From Micromonospora matsumotoense (lineage in GTDB: Bacteria; Actinomycetota; Actinomycetes; Mycobacteriales; Micromonosporaceae), in the NCBI RefSeq assembly GCF_900091525.1, contig NZ_FMCU01000002.1:620001-684000 (forward strand): a stretch of 64,000 bases of DNA, in the 5' to 3' direction. Below, piece by piece: positions 32,521-41,924 of this stretch (the first letter of the stretch is position 1; every line of letters starts with the position of its first letter). The notes beneath the pieces were generated by a model that was not told the DNA's origin, made no database searches, and worked only from the letters and a program-made list of their open reading frames with translations. Position numbers and translations under genes: made by a program.

Positions 32521-32697
32521 TCAGTCGACCGGCTTGTTGCCCGCCGGCTTGGTCAGGTGCCACACCAGCACGGCGGCGAGCAGGGCCAACAGCACCACCC
32601 CGCCGGAGACTCCGCCGCCGTCCTCGGTGGAGCTACGCCCGGTCACCCCGAAGTAGATCACCGCGAGGCCGGCGACCACCGCCAGAAACGTCCGCAT
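32521..32697 (-). CDS. small two-span membrane protein
   Basis: 58 residues from ATG 32697 with AGGACCGAGGA before it; longer upstream frames lack a start context. Two hydrophobic segments (FLAVVAGLAVIYFGVTG and GGVVLLALLAAVLVWHLTK) flank a polar SSTEDGGGVSG loop. No family was recognised. Confidence 0.6.
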   Translation of the reverse strand: MRTFLAVVAGLAVIYFGVTGRSSTEDGGGVSGGVVLLALLAAVLVWHLTKPAGNKPVD

Positions 32698-32903
32698 TCC
32701 TCGGTCCTTCACGTCCCGCACGGTACGAGCAGCGGCCAGGCCGGACCAGACGATCGGACCCGGTTCCCCCTTCCGGGCGACGGGTCTGCAGGACCACCGG
32801 GCACCTCGACCCGGCGGCACGGACCCGTCGGACCCGTATGCCGACGGTGCACGCCACGACGACGGCGACGAAGGGCTCCGGGGTGACGCCGGTCCCGCCC
32901 GGG

Positions 32904-33101
32904 TCAGTCGGTCTCCAGGTCGTCCAGGGAGATGGCGTGGGTCATCAACCAGCGGGCCAACGCGGCCATGCCGAACAACCACAGCGGCGCGGACTCGGTG
33001 GGACCGTTGGTGGCGAAGATGGCGAACCGCAGGTCCGGAGCCCGGTACGCCTCGATCCGCCAGCGATGGTTCCGGTCCCGCCAGACCGCCGAAGGGTCCA
33101 T
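32904..33101 (-). CDS. small protein of unknown function
   Basis: 65 residues from ATG 33101. The peptide looks folded rather than random: WRDRNHRWRIEAYRAPDLRF, AIFATNGPTESAPLWLFGMA, ALARWLMTHAISLDDLETD. No clear SD is present, so the start is uncertain. It lies between a membrane miniprotein and selB. No function is suggested. Confidence 0.5.
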   Translation of the reverse strand: MDPSAVWRDRNHRWRIEAYRAPDLRFAIFATNGPTESAPLWLFGMAALARWLMTHAISLDDLETD

Positions 33102-33249
33102 GGCGTCACGGTAGGCGACCCGGCGGCCGGGGGAGGCCGGTTCGCCGTCGGAGCTGCGCCGCCTGCGCCGGCACGCCCCGGTGCCCGGCCGGCGAGGCGG
33201 TCAGGGCGACCGGCGAGGCGATCAGAGCCCACCGCGTGCGGCGGACCGG

Positions 33250-35010
33250 TCAACCCGCCCCGGTCACCTCGCGGGCGTCGTCGGGCAGCCGACGGGTCAC
33301 CCCGCGCCGGTCCAGCAGCTCCAACAGCGGCACCGCCACCCGACGGGTGGTGTCCAGGGCCTGCCGGGCGGCGCTGAGGGTGAACGGCTGCGGCAGCCGG
33401 GCGAGCACCCGTACCGCCTCGTCGGCCGCGTCGGGCAGCAGCACCACGTTCTCCGCCAGCCGCAGCAACGCGCCGGCCCGGACGGCGGCACCGACCTCCC
33501 GCGGGCCCAGGCCCAGCGCGGCGAGCCGGTCGGCCTCCGGCGCGCGGAACGGGTGGGCGGCGTACTCGCGGCGGACCCGGTCGACCGCGCGGGCCACCGG
33601 CTCGGGCAGGCCCCCGGTCCCACCGGTGCCGATCCGGCCGGCGCGCAGCATCAGCGGCGGCCGGACCAACGCCTCCACCAGGGCCCGGTCGGGCAGGCCG
33701 AGGCGCTGCCGCAGCGCCTCCACCGGGGCGCCCGCCTCCAAGGGATGCGCCGCGGCCCAGGCGGTCACCTCCTCGACCAGCCGTACGCCCAGCAGTTGCC
33801 AGTGCCCGGGGTCGGCCAGCCAGTCCCCGGCGACCGGGGCGACCTCGCCAGTGACCCCCATCCGCCGCAGCTCGCCGGCCCGGACGAGCCGGCGGCGGCG
33901 CAGCTCGCCGGCCAGGTCGGCACGCCCGTCGAGGTCGGCGAGGACGGCGGCGCGGGCGGCGGCGGCACCCCGTCGGGTCAGCGGCGGGGGTGCCACGTCC
34001 AGCACGGTCGCTCCACCGCAGACGTGGTGCCGGCCCGGGTCGCGCAGCAGCGCCCGGTCCCCGGTCAGCAGCGGCAGCGGACGGGCCAGCCGCAACCGGA
34101 GGGTGTCCCCGCCGAGTGGTCGGACCCGCGCCGGCACGGCCGCCGACCCGATGTGCAGGGTCAGCGTGGCCGGCAGGTCACCGGCCGGGTCGCCGGCCAG
34201 CCGCACGTCGAGCAGGTCGGTGTGGTGGAACTCGCCGGGGGTGAGCAGGGCGTCGCCCCGGCCGAGCCGGTCCCGGGGCACCCCGCGCAGGTTGACCGCC
34301 ACCCGGGCCACCGCCGCGACCCGAGACGCGGGCACGCCGAGGCGGTGCAGGCCACGGACCCGGACCGGCTCCCCGGTGGCGGCGACCGCCAACTCGTCAC
34401 CGACGCGCAGCCCGCCGGCACCGAGGGTGCCGGTGACCACGGTGCCGCTGCCCCGGATGGTGAACGCCCGGTCGATCCACAGCCGTACCGGCCGGTCGGT
34501 CTGCGGGGCGGGCAGCCGGCCGACCAGCCGGGCCAGGGCGGCGCGCAGCTCGGGCAGGCCGACGCCGGTGACGGCGCTGACCGCCACCGACTCGACCGCG
34601 CCGAGCGAGGTCGCCGCGAGCTGCGCGCGGGCCTGCGCCGTCGCCGGCCCCGGATCGGCCAGGTCGGCCCGGGTCACCACCAGCAGCCCGTGGGACACCC
34701 CGAGGGCGTGCAGGGCCGCCAGGTGTTCGGCCGACTGCGGCATCCACCCCTCGTCGGCGGCGACCACGACCAGCGCCGCCGGCACCGGCCCCACCCCGGC
34801 GAGCATGTTCGGCACGAACCGTTCGTGCCCCGGCACGTCGACGAAGGCGATCGTGGCACCGGTGGGCAGGGCGGTCCAGGCGAAGCCGAGGTCGATGGTC
34901 ATCCCCCGGCGACGTTCCTCCGCCCACCGGTCCGGTTCCATCCCGGTCAACGCCCGGACCAGGGTGGACTTGCCGTGGTCGACGTGCCCGGCGGTGGCGA
35001 CGACGTACAT
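33250..35010 (-). CDS. selB: selenocysteine-specific elongation factor SelB
   Basis: 586 residues from ATG 35010, one base after the selA stop. The GTPase domain (1-170) has GHVDHGKSTLVRALTG, RRRGMTIDLGFAW, FVDVPGHERFV and VTRADLAD. EF-Tu-like domains 2-3 follow, and the C-terminal half (from about 380) contains winged-helix repeats, for example ELRRRRLVRAGELRRMGVTG and DAADEAVRVLARLPQPFTL, which bind SECIS RNA. SelB delivers Sec-tRNA to in-frame UGA codons, here the one in fdhA of the same module. Confidence 0.95.
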   Translation of the reverse strand: MYVVATAGHVDHGKSTLVRALTGMEPDRWAEERRRGMTIDLGFAWTALPTGATIAFVDVPGHERFVPNMLAGVGPVPAALVVVAADEGWMPQSAEHLAALHALGVSHGLLVVTRADLADPGPATAQARAQLAATSLGAVESVAVSAVTGVGLPELRAALARLVGRLPAPQTDRPVRLWIDRAFTIRGSGTVVTGTLGAGGLRVGDELAVAATGEPVRVRGLHRLGVPASRVAAVARVAVNLRGVPRDRLGRGDALLTPGEFHHTDLLDVRLAGDPAGDLPATLTLHIGSAAVPARVRPLGGDTLRLRLARPLPLLTGDRALLRDPGRHHVCGGATVLDVAPPPLTRRGAAAARAAVLADLDGRADLAGELRRRRLVRAGELRRMGVTGEVAPVAGDWLADPGHWQLLGVRLVEEVTAWAAAHPLEAGAPVEALRQRLGLPDRALVEALVRPPLMLRAGRIGTGGTGGLPEPVARAVDRVRREYAAHPFRAPEADRLAALGLGPREVGAAVRAGALLRLAENVVLLPDAADEAVRVLARLPQPFTLSAARQALDTTRRVAVPLLELLDRRGVTRRLPDDAREVTGAG

Positions 35011-35011
35011 C

Positions 35012-36310
35012 TCAGTCGGCCACCCGCAGCACCACGTCGCGCAGCGTGCCGTCGGCGTCGGCGGGTACGCAGCGCAGGTCCAGCAGGAGCCGGCCCCGGA
35101 GCACCCGGCCGAGCACCGGCGGATCACCCCGGCGCAACGGTGCGGCGTACCGCTCGGGCAGGCTCAGCGCCCAGGAGTCCAGCTCGACGCCGGGGGCACC
35201 GCCGCCACCGACCACGGCGACGCTGGGCACCACCTCGGCCTTGTGGCCCTCGGCACCGAGGGCGTCGCGCAGCCGTTCGCAGCGGTCCCGCAGCACGGCC
35301 GGGTCGGCGTGCAGGGCCATCCGGGTCGGGGTGGCCGGCCCGTGCAGGGTGGCCGCCAACGCGGCGAGGGTCAGCTTGTCGACCCGCAACGCCCGGGCCA
35401 GCGGGTGCCGACGCAGCCGGTCGACCAGGTCGGCGTCGCCGAGGAGCAGCCCGGCCTGGGGACCGCCGAGGAGCTTGTCACCGCTGGCGGTGACCAGGTG
35501 CGCCCCGGCCCGCAGGGTGCTCGCGGCATCCGGCTCGGCGGGCAGCAGCGGGTCGGCGGCGAGCAGGCCGGAACCGATGTCGGCCACCACCGGCACCCCG
35601 AGGGTGGCCAGCTCCCCGACACCGACGGCCGAGGTGAAACCGGTGACCACGAAGTTGGACGGGTGCACCTTGAGCACGAAACCGGTGTCCGGCCCGATCA
35701 CCCGGGCGTAGTCGTCGCGGGTGGTGCGGTTGGTCGTACCGACCTCACGCAGCCGGGCACCGGTGCTGGCCAGCAGGTCGGGCAGGCGGAAACCGTCGCC
35801 GATCTCCACCAGCTCACCCCGGCTGACCACGATCTCCCGGCCGGCGGCGAGCGCGGTCGCGGCGAGCACCAGGGCCGCCGCCCCGTTGTTGACCACGTGT
35901 ACGGCGGCGGCGTCGGGCACCGCAGCGGCCAGCGCGTCCAGCGCGTCCCGACCCCGTCGGGCCCGCCGGCCGGTGCGCAGATCCAGCTCCACGTCGGTGC
36001 AGCCGGCGGCGGCGACCAGCGCGGCGACGGCGGCCCCGGACAGTGGGGCCCGGCCGAGGTTGGTGTGCAGCACCACCCCGGTGGCGTTGAGCACCGCGCG
36101 GGGGGCGGGGGCGGGCAGGGCGGCGAGGGCAGCGTCGCGTACCTCGTCGGGGGTGATCTCTCCGTGCCGGGCCCGCTGCTGGGCGCGGGCGACGGCGACC
36201 TTGACCCGGTCCCGGCCGAGGGTGACCGCTGCGGCGGCCAACCCCGGGTCTGCCAGCAGCACGTCGGTGCGCGGCACCCGCCGTCGCGGATCGACCGACG
36301 CCTCGCCCAT
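35012..36310 (-). CDS. selA: L-seryl-tRNA(Sec) selenium transferase
   Basis: 432 residues from ATG 36310. PLP enzyme that converts seryl-tRNA(Sec) to selenocysteyl-tRNA(Sec) using selenophosphate. The PLP Lys is Lys279 in TASGDKLLGGPQAG; other motifs are LNATGVVLHTNLGRAPL, RGELVEIGDGFRLP and VHPSNFVVTGF. It lies directly behind the tRNA-Sec gene and one base ahead of selB, so selC-selA-selB form one compact unit. SelD (selenophosphate synthetase) is not in the window. Confidence 0.95.
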   Translation of the reverse strand: MGEASVDPRRRVPRTDVLLADPGLAAAAVTLGRDRVKVAVARAQQRARHGEITPDEVRDAALAALPAPAPRAVLNATGVVLHTNLGRAPLSGAAVAALVAAAGCTDVELDLRTGRRARRGRDALDALAAAVPDAAAVHVVNNGAAALVLAATALAAGREIVVSRGELVEIGDGFRLPDLLASTGARLREVGTTNRTTRDDYARVIGPDTGFVLKVHPSNFVVTGFTSAVGVGELATLGVPVVADIGSGLLAADPLLPAEPDAASTLRAGAHLVTASGDKLLGGPQAGLLLGDADLVDRLRRHPLARALRVDKLTLAALAATLHGPATPTRMALHADPAVLRDRCERLRDALGAEGHKAEVVPSVAVVGGGGAPGVELDSWALSLPERYAAPLRRGDPPVLGRVLRGRLLLDLRCVPADADGTLRDVVLRVAD

Positions 36311-36332
36311 GCGTGTCAGCTCCCCCGGTGGT

Positions 36333-36431
36333 TGGCGGAGACGGACGGGAATCGAACCCGCCTGGCCCGGGTCCCGGACCACACCAGCTTTGAAGGCTGG
36401 GAGGGGCACCAGCCGCCTGAACGCCTCCGCC
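36333..36431 (-). tRNA. selC: tRNA-Sec (anticodon TCA)
   Basis: A 99-base minus-strand tRNA with an 8-pair acceptor stem (GGCGGAGG at the 5' end, TCTCCGCC at the 3' end), anticodon loop CTTCAAA with TCA at 36391-36393, a long variable arm (GTGGTCCGGGACCCGGGCCA) and T-loop GGTTCGATTCC. The 8-base acceptor stem, long extra arm and UCA anticodon define a selenocysteine tRNA. It sits 42 bases after nrfD and 22 bases before selA. Confidence 0.93.
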
Positions 36432-36473
36432 CCCGAGTCAACCACAGGGCCGTCCCGGCGGCGCGGTGAGGTG

Positions 36474-37682
36474 TCAGACCTGCCCGGACTCGCGGCGACG
36501 GATCCGCTCCCGCTGCGGCAGCACCGTGTACTTCGGGTCCCGCGCCGAGGCCACCCCGCCGTGGAAGATGCCGAACCGGGTGGCCACCGAGGCGGCCAGC
36601 AGCGCCGTGCCGGACAGCGCGGACACCACCCGGCTGCGCCGACCGGCCAGCGCCCCGACCACCCCGGCGGCGGTGAGCAGGCGACCGGCGCGCAGCAGCC
36701 GACCCGCCGTGCCCAGCCGGTAGGGCTCGCTGAGCAGGCCCAGCCGGGTCTCCACCGAGTGGGCGCCCCACAGTTCCAGGGCCGCCCCGGCCACCGCCAT
36801 CCGGCGGGCCGGCCCGGCCTGCGCGCAGGGCGCGGCGAGCAGCCCCACACCGGCGCCGCTGGCCAGCGCGCTGCCCGCGAAGATGGTCGGCAGTTCCGGG
36901 TACGCCTCGTGCCAGGACGGCACGGCCGTCCCGGCCAGCAGCACCCCGGTGTACGTGGCCAGCGCCGGCGCGACGGCGGCGGCGGCCAGCCCGGCGACCT
37001 GCCCGGCCGGCGGCAGCAGTCGACGGGCCAGCCCGGACACGCCGCGCTCCGGCAGCAGCCGTGCGCCCTCGGCGACGGCGGCGAGCCCGGCGGCCGGACC
37101 GTAGGCGGTGAGGATCCAGGTGCCCACCGACATCGGTGAGGTCGGTTTCGCCACCCGCAGCATGTGGTGGAAGCGTGCCGGCCGCCCCAGGTCGTTGACG
37201 AGGAAGTACGCGCTGGCGGTGACCGCGCCCAACGCGGTGACCCGGCCGGCCCGCCGCAACGCCGGCCGGCCGGTGAGCTGCCCCCCGGCGGCCAGCAGCG
37301 ACGACCCGGCGGCCAACCCGCCGGTGAACAGGTACGCGGCGATGTCCCACCGCCACACCGGTGCCTTGAGGATCGGCCGGCCGTAGTAGGAGGTGAACTC
37401 CGCCTCCGGGACCCGCAGCTCCTCGCCGCCCCGGCCGCGCCGCCGCCGGGCCACCGGCGGCACGTCCCGGGGCGGTACGACGACCGGCACGTCGGCAGCG
37501 CCCACAGCGTCGGCCGAACCCGGGGCGCCGGCCGGGTGCGCACCGTCGGCCGGGCCGGCGCCGACCTTCGGGCCGTGGCCGAGCCGCACCGAGGAACGCT
37601 GCGGCCGGAACACACCGTCGGCGGCGAGCCGGGCGCGGAAGCCCCGGAACCGCTCCCCCACCGGAATCCGGCCCGTGGTCAC
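36474..37682 (-). CDS. nrfD: NrfD/PsrC-like membrane subunit of formate dehydrogenase
   Basis: 402 residues from GTG 37682, whose GTGA overlaps the fdhB stop; the longer frame is a chance extension. A 90-residue hydrophilic N-terminus is followed by eight or nine membrane helices, starting with WDIAAYLFTGGLAAGSSLLA (the NrfD signature D-x3-YLF-x-GG) and TASAYFLVNDLGRP. NrfD/PsrC anchors take electrons from an Fe-S subunit to menaquinone. Here it replaces the cytochrome b gamma subunit of FdnI-type formate dehydrogenases. It should form a membrane complex with FdhA and FdhB. Confidence 0.88.
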   Translation of the reverse strand: MTTGRIPVGERFRGFRARLAADGVFRPQRSSVRLGHGPKVGAGPADGAHPAGAPGSADAVGAADVPVVVPPRDVPPVARRRRGRGGEELRVPEAEFTSYYGRPILKAPVWRWDIAAYLFTGGLAAGSSLLAAGGQLTGRPALRRAGRVTALGAVTASAYFLVNDLGRPARFHHMLRVAKPTSPMSVGTWILTAYGPAAGLAAVAEGARLLPERGVSGLARRLLPPAGQVAGLAAAAVAPALATYTGVLLAGTAVPSWHEAYPELPTIFAGSALASGAGVGLLAAPCAQAGPARRMAVAGAALELWGAHSVETRLGLLSEPYRLGTAGRLLRAGRLLTAAGVVGALAGRRSRVVSALSGTALLAASVATRFGIFHGGVASARDPKYTVLPQRERIRRRESGQV

Positions 37683-38626
37683 GACGATCCTCCGACGAAC
37701 GCGGCGACGGCCGCCGCCGTCATGACCAGCGCGGCGAGCCCCGCCCGCCGCCACATCCTCGGCAGGTCCCGGGTGGTGACCACCGGGTCCGGGGGCAGGC
37801 CGTACACCTCGGGCTCGTCGAGGAGCAGGAAGAACGCGCCGTCGCCGCCGACGCCGTCGGTCGGGTCGTGGCCGTACAGCCGGGCCTCCGGCACGCCCCG
37901 GTCGTGCAGCGCGGTGACCCGCTGCGCGGCCCGGTCCCGCAACTCGTCGAGGGGGCCGTACTGGATGGACTCGGTCGGGCAGGCCTGGGCGCAGGCCGGG
38001 GTCATGCCCGCGCCGAGCCGGTCGTAGCACAGCGTGCACTTCCACGCCCGGCCGTCGCCTTTACGCTGGTCGATCACCCCGTAGGGACAGGCGGAGATGC
38101 AGTAGCCGCAGCCGTTGCAGATGTCCTCCTGCACCACGACGGTGCCGAACTCGGTGCGGAACAGCGACCCGGTGGGGCAGACGTCCAGGCAGGCGGCGTG
38201 GGTGCAGTGCTTGCAGACGTCCGACATCATCAGCCAACGGAAGTCGGTGCGTTCCGCCGCGCCGGTGCCGCGTCCCGGTGGCTGTGCGCCAGGCATACCG
38301 AGGAACTGCGGGCCAACGCCGGACGGTCCGTCCGGCGGGGTGCCGGCGAACGGCGCGCTGCGGTGGCCGGCCGGCACCGGCTGCTCGACGAAGGCCACGT
38401 GCCGCCAGGAGTTCGCGGTCAACGCGCCGGTGTTGTCGTACGACATGCCGAGCAGGTCGAAGCCGGACTCCGGGACGGCGTTCCACTCCTTGCAGGCCAC
38501 CTCGCAGGCCTTGCAGCCGATGCAGACGCTGGTGTCGGTGAAGAACCCCATCCGGGGACCGGCAGACGTCCAGCCCGCGTCCGGGGCCGGATCGAGCGGG
38601 CCGTACAGGCTGTTGCCGTCAGGCAT
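37679..38626 (-). CDS. fdhB: formate dehydrogenase iron-sulfur (beta) subunit
   Basis: 315 residues. Four ferredoxin-type Cys clusters: CIGCKACEVACKEWN, CKHCTHAACLDVCPTG, CNGCGYCISACPYG and WKCTLCYDRLGAGMTPACAQACP. This four-[4Fe-4S] protein carries electrons from the FdhA active site to the membrane subunit. A hydrophobic C-terminal helix (GLAALVMTAAAVAAFVGG) may anchor it, as in FdnH. It overlaps fdhA by 8 bases and nrfD by 4, so all three are translationally coupled. Confidence 0.93.
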   Translation of the reverse strand: MPDGNSLYGPLDPAPDAGWTSAGPRMGFFTDTSVCIGCKACEVACKEWNAVPESGFDLLGMSYDNTGALTANSWRHVAFVEQPVPAGHRSAPFAGTPPDGPSGVGPQFLGMPGAQPPGRGTGAAERTDFRWLMMSDVCKHCTHAACLDVCPTGSLFRTEFGTVVVQEDICNGCGYCISACPYGVIDQRKGDGRAWKCTLCYDRLGAGMTPACAQACPTESIQYGPLDELRDRAAQRVTALHDRGVPEARLYGHDPTDGVGGDGAFFLLLDEPEVYGLPPDPVVTTRDLPRMWRRAGLAALVMTAAAVAAFVGGSS

Positions 38627-41600
38627 GGTCGGCGCCCTTCTCCCGTGGCCCGTCGCCGCTTCGACCCGCCGGCCGGCGGACCCGGGTCGTCACCGTCGGC
38701 GGGCGCTCACCGGGCACGATCCCGGCCCGTCGACGGTAGTCGTCCACCAGGTCCCGCAGTGGTGGGCCGGTCGGCCGCCGCCCCGGAAGGATGTCACAGG
38801 TGCCGACCTTGCTCTCCTGGATCAGCACGTTCGGGTCCAGGGTGATGCCGAACAGGTCGTTGGCCGAGTCGCCGGTGACCAACCCCTCGTACCCGAAGTG
38901 GTACGGCAGCCACAGCTGGTGGATCACCCGACCGTCCACCCGCAACGGGGTGAGCCGGTCGGTGACCAGCACCTTGGCCTCGATGACCGCCCGTCCGCTG
39001 ATCAGGTGCGCCCAACCGAGGTGGGTCAGCCCCGCCTCGGCGGCCAACTCCGGGGACACCTCCACGAACATCTCCGGTTGCAGCTCGGCCAGCGGACTCA
39101 CCGTCCGGCTCATCGCCCCGGCGGTGTGGTGCTCGGTGAGCCGGCTGACCGTGAACACGTACGGGAAGACCGCGCTGTGCTCCTGCGGCGGGCTCGGGTT
39201 CACCGAGTTCACCGGATGGGCGTAGACCTTGCGGGTCGGGTTGGCCTGCTGGCCGTAGAGGGGGTTACGCATCGGTGACTCCGCCGGCTCGTAGTGCGTC
39301 GGCAGCGGACCGTCCAACACCCCGCTCGGCGCGTACAGCCAGCCCTTGCCGTCGCCCTGCATGACGAACGGGTCGTCACCGGCCAGCGCCGCCGGACCGG
39401 ACGCCCCCTGTGGTGGCCGGTACGTCGGTGGCTTCGTCCGCTCGAAGTCCGGCACGTCGTAGCCGGTCCACTCGCCGGCCTGCGGGTCCCACCAGACGTA
39501 CTTCTTGCGCTCGCTCCACGGGCGGCCCTGCGGGTCGGCGGACGCCCGGTTGTAGAGGGTGCGCCGGTTCGCCGGCCACGCCCAGCCCCACTCGGCGGCC
39601 ACCCAGTCCTGCTCGTGCCGGGACCTGCGCCGGGCGGCCTGGTTGACCCCGTCGGCGTAGACACCGGAGTAGATCCAGCAGCCGACGGCGGTGGACCCGT
39701 CGTCCTTCGCCTCGGCGAACGAGGCGAGCGGGCGGCCGGTGGACACGTCGTACCCGTTGATCTCGCGCAGCACCGCCTCGGCGCTCGGCTCGGCCAGCGG
39801 GCCGTGCGTGGGGTAGTCCCAGGCCAGGTCGAGCAACGCGCGGTCGCGCCGGTGGGCGGAGCCGGCCAGTTTCTCCCGCAGCCGCCGCCCCAGGTGGTAG
39901 AAGAACCACAGCTCGGAGCGGGCGTCGCCCGGCGGTTCGACCGCCTTCTCCCGCCACTGCAACAGCCGCTGGGTCTGGGTGAAGGTGCCCTCCTTCTCCA
40001 CGTGCGACGCCGCCGGCAGGAAGAACACCTCGGTACGGCACTCCTGCGGCACGATCTCGCCGGTGGCCACCTCCGGGCCGTTCTTCCAGAACGTGGCGCT
40101 CTCGATCATGAACAGGTCCCGGACCACCAGCCAGTCCAGGTTGGCCATGCCGAGGCGCTGCGCCCGGCCGTGCGCGGAGCCGACCGCCGGGTTCTGACCG
40201 AGCAGGAAGTAACCCTTGATCTTGCCGTCGATCATGTTCAGCACCTGCTGGTAAGTGCCGTGGTCGCCGGTCATCCGGGGCAGGTGGTCGTAGCAGAAGT
40301 CGTTCTCCGGCGTCGCCGCGTCCCCCCAGTACGCCTTCAACAGGCTCGCCGCGTACGCCCGCGCGTTGCCCCAGAAGCCCTTCTGGCCGGGGTGCCGGAT
40401 GCTGTCCACCCAGTCGTCGAAGGTCGGATGGTCGGCGTGGTGCGGCATCGGCAGGTAGCCCGGCAACAGGTTGAACAGGGTCGGGATGTCCGTCGAGCCC
40501 TGGATGCTGGCGTGCCCGCGCAACGCCAGGATGCCACCGCCCGGCCGACCCATGTTGCCCAGCAGCAGCTGGATGATCGCCCCGGTGCGGATGTACTGCA
40601 CACCGACGCTGTGCTGGGTCCAGCCCACCGAGTAGACCAGCGCGCCGGTGCGTTCCCGACCCGAGTTCTCCGCCCAGGCCCGCGCCAACTCCAGGAACTT
40701 CTCCCGGGGGATGCCGCAGACCCGCTCGACCATCTCCGGGGTGTAGCGGGCGAAGTGCCGGCGCAGGATCTGGTAGACGCAGCGCGGATGCTGGAGGGTC
40801 TCGTCCCGCGCGGTCTGCCCGGACACCTGCGCGCCGTGCGACTCGTGCTGCAGGCCGGCCGCGCCGTCGCGCTCCTTGGCGGTGTGCCCGCTGCCGGAAT
40901 CCTGTTCGTGCCCGGCGTACTGCCAACTGGTCTGCACGTAGCTGTCGGTGTGCGGGTCGTAGCCGGAGAACAGGCCGTCGCCGTCCTCGGTGTCGGCGAA
41001 CTGCTCGCTGACGATCGTCGCCGCGTTCGTGTACGCCAGCACGTACTCCCGGAAGTCCAGCTCGTTGTCCAGGATGTAGCGCACCACGCCACCGAGCAGG
41101 GCGATGTCGGTGCCCGCCCGGATCGGCAGGTAGGTGTCGGCCACCGCGCTGGTGCGGGTGAACCGGGGATCGACGTGGAAGACCTTCGCGCCGCGCCGCT
41201 TGGCCTCCATGACCCACTGGAAGCCCACCGGGTGGGCCTCGGCCATGTTCGAACCCTGGATGACGATGACGTCAGCGTTGGCGAGGTCCTGTTGGAAGTC
41301 CGTCGCGCCACCGCGACCGAAGCTGGCCCCCAGACCGGGGACGGTGGCGGAGTGTCAAATCCGGGCCTGGTTCTCGATCTGGAGCGCCCCCATCGCGGTG
41401 AACAGCTTCTTGATGAGGTAGTTCTCCTCGTTGTCCAGCGTCGCCCCACCCAGGCTGGAGATGCCCAGGGTGCGGTGCAGCGGACGGCCCTCGCTGTCGA
41501 CGTCCTCCCAGGTCTGCTCGCGGGCGGCGAGGAGCCGGTCGGCGATCATGTCCAGCGCGGTGTCGAGGTCGAGGTCCTCCCAGTCGGTGGAGTACGGCCG

Positions 41601-41924
41601 GCGGTAGCGGACCGTGGTCTGCCGTAGCGGGCTGGTCACCAGGCTCTTGCTGGCCGAGCCCTTCGGGCAGAGCCGGCCCCGGGAGATCGGGCTGTCCGGG
41701 TCGCCCTCGATCTGGGTGACCCGGTCGTCGGAGACGTACACCCGCTGCCCGCAGCCGACCGCGCAGTACGGGCAGACCGAGCGGGCCACCCGGTCGGCGG
41801 TCTCGGTGCGGGCGGTCAGCCCGGCGGAGCGGCCCGACTGCGCCGCGACGCCCCGGCCGAGCGGGTCGGTGCCGGTGAGCTGGCGGTAGACCGGCCAGCC
41901 CGCGATGAAGGTACGCAGACCCAC
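38619..41924 (-). CDS. fdhA: selenocysteine-containing formate dehydrogenase alpha subunit
   Basis: 1101 residues from GTG 41924 (GGGAGGG 5 bases before), with TGA 41355-41357 read as Sec190 in NQARI-U-HSATV. Formate is oxidised to CO2 at a Mo/W bis-MGD centre bound by this Sec. The N-terminal [4Fe-4S] site is CPYCAVGCGQ plus GRLCPKG; VIVIQGSNMAEAHPVGFQW follows the Sec region; the C-terminal molydopterin dinucleotide domain starts near EHHTAGAMSRTVSPL. Without UGA readthrough the protein would stop at residue 189. The N-terminal segment has no twin-Arg signal, so the complex may face the cytoplasm. Confidence 0.93.
41306..41357 (-). promoter_or_regulatory. bacterial SECIS element in fdhA
   Basis: On the minus strand the UGA is followed by 18 bases and then GGUCU, the same spacing and loop as E. 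coli fdhF. The apical stem is CCCC/GGGG (41337-41340 with 41328-41331); a lower stem pairs CGCCACCG (41349-41342) with CGGTGGCG (41313-41306). SelB recognises this hairpin so the UGA is decoded as selenocysteine. Confidence 0.9.
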
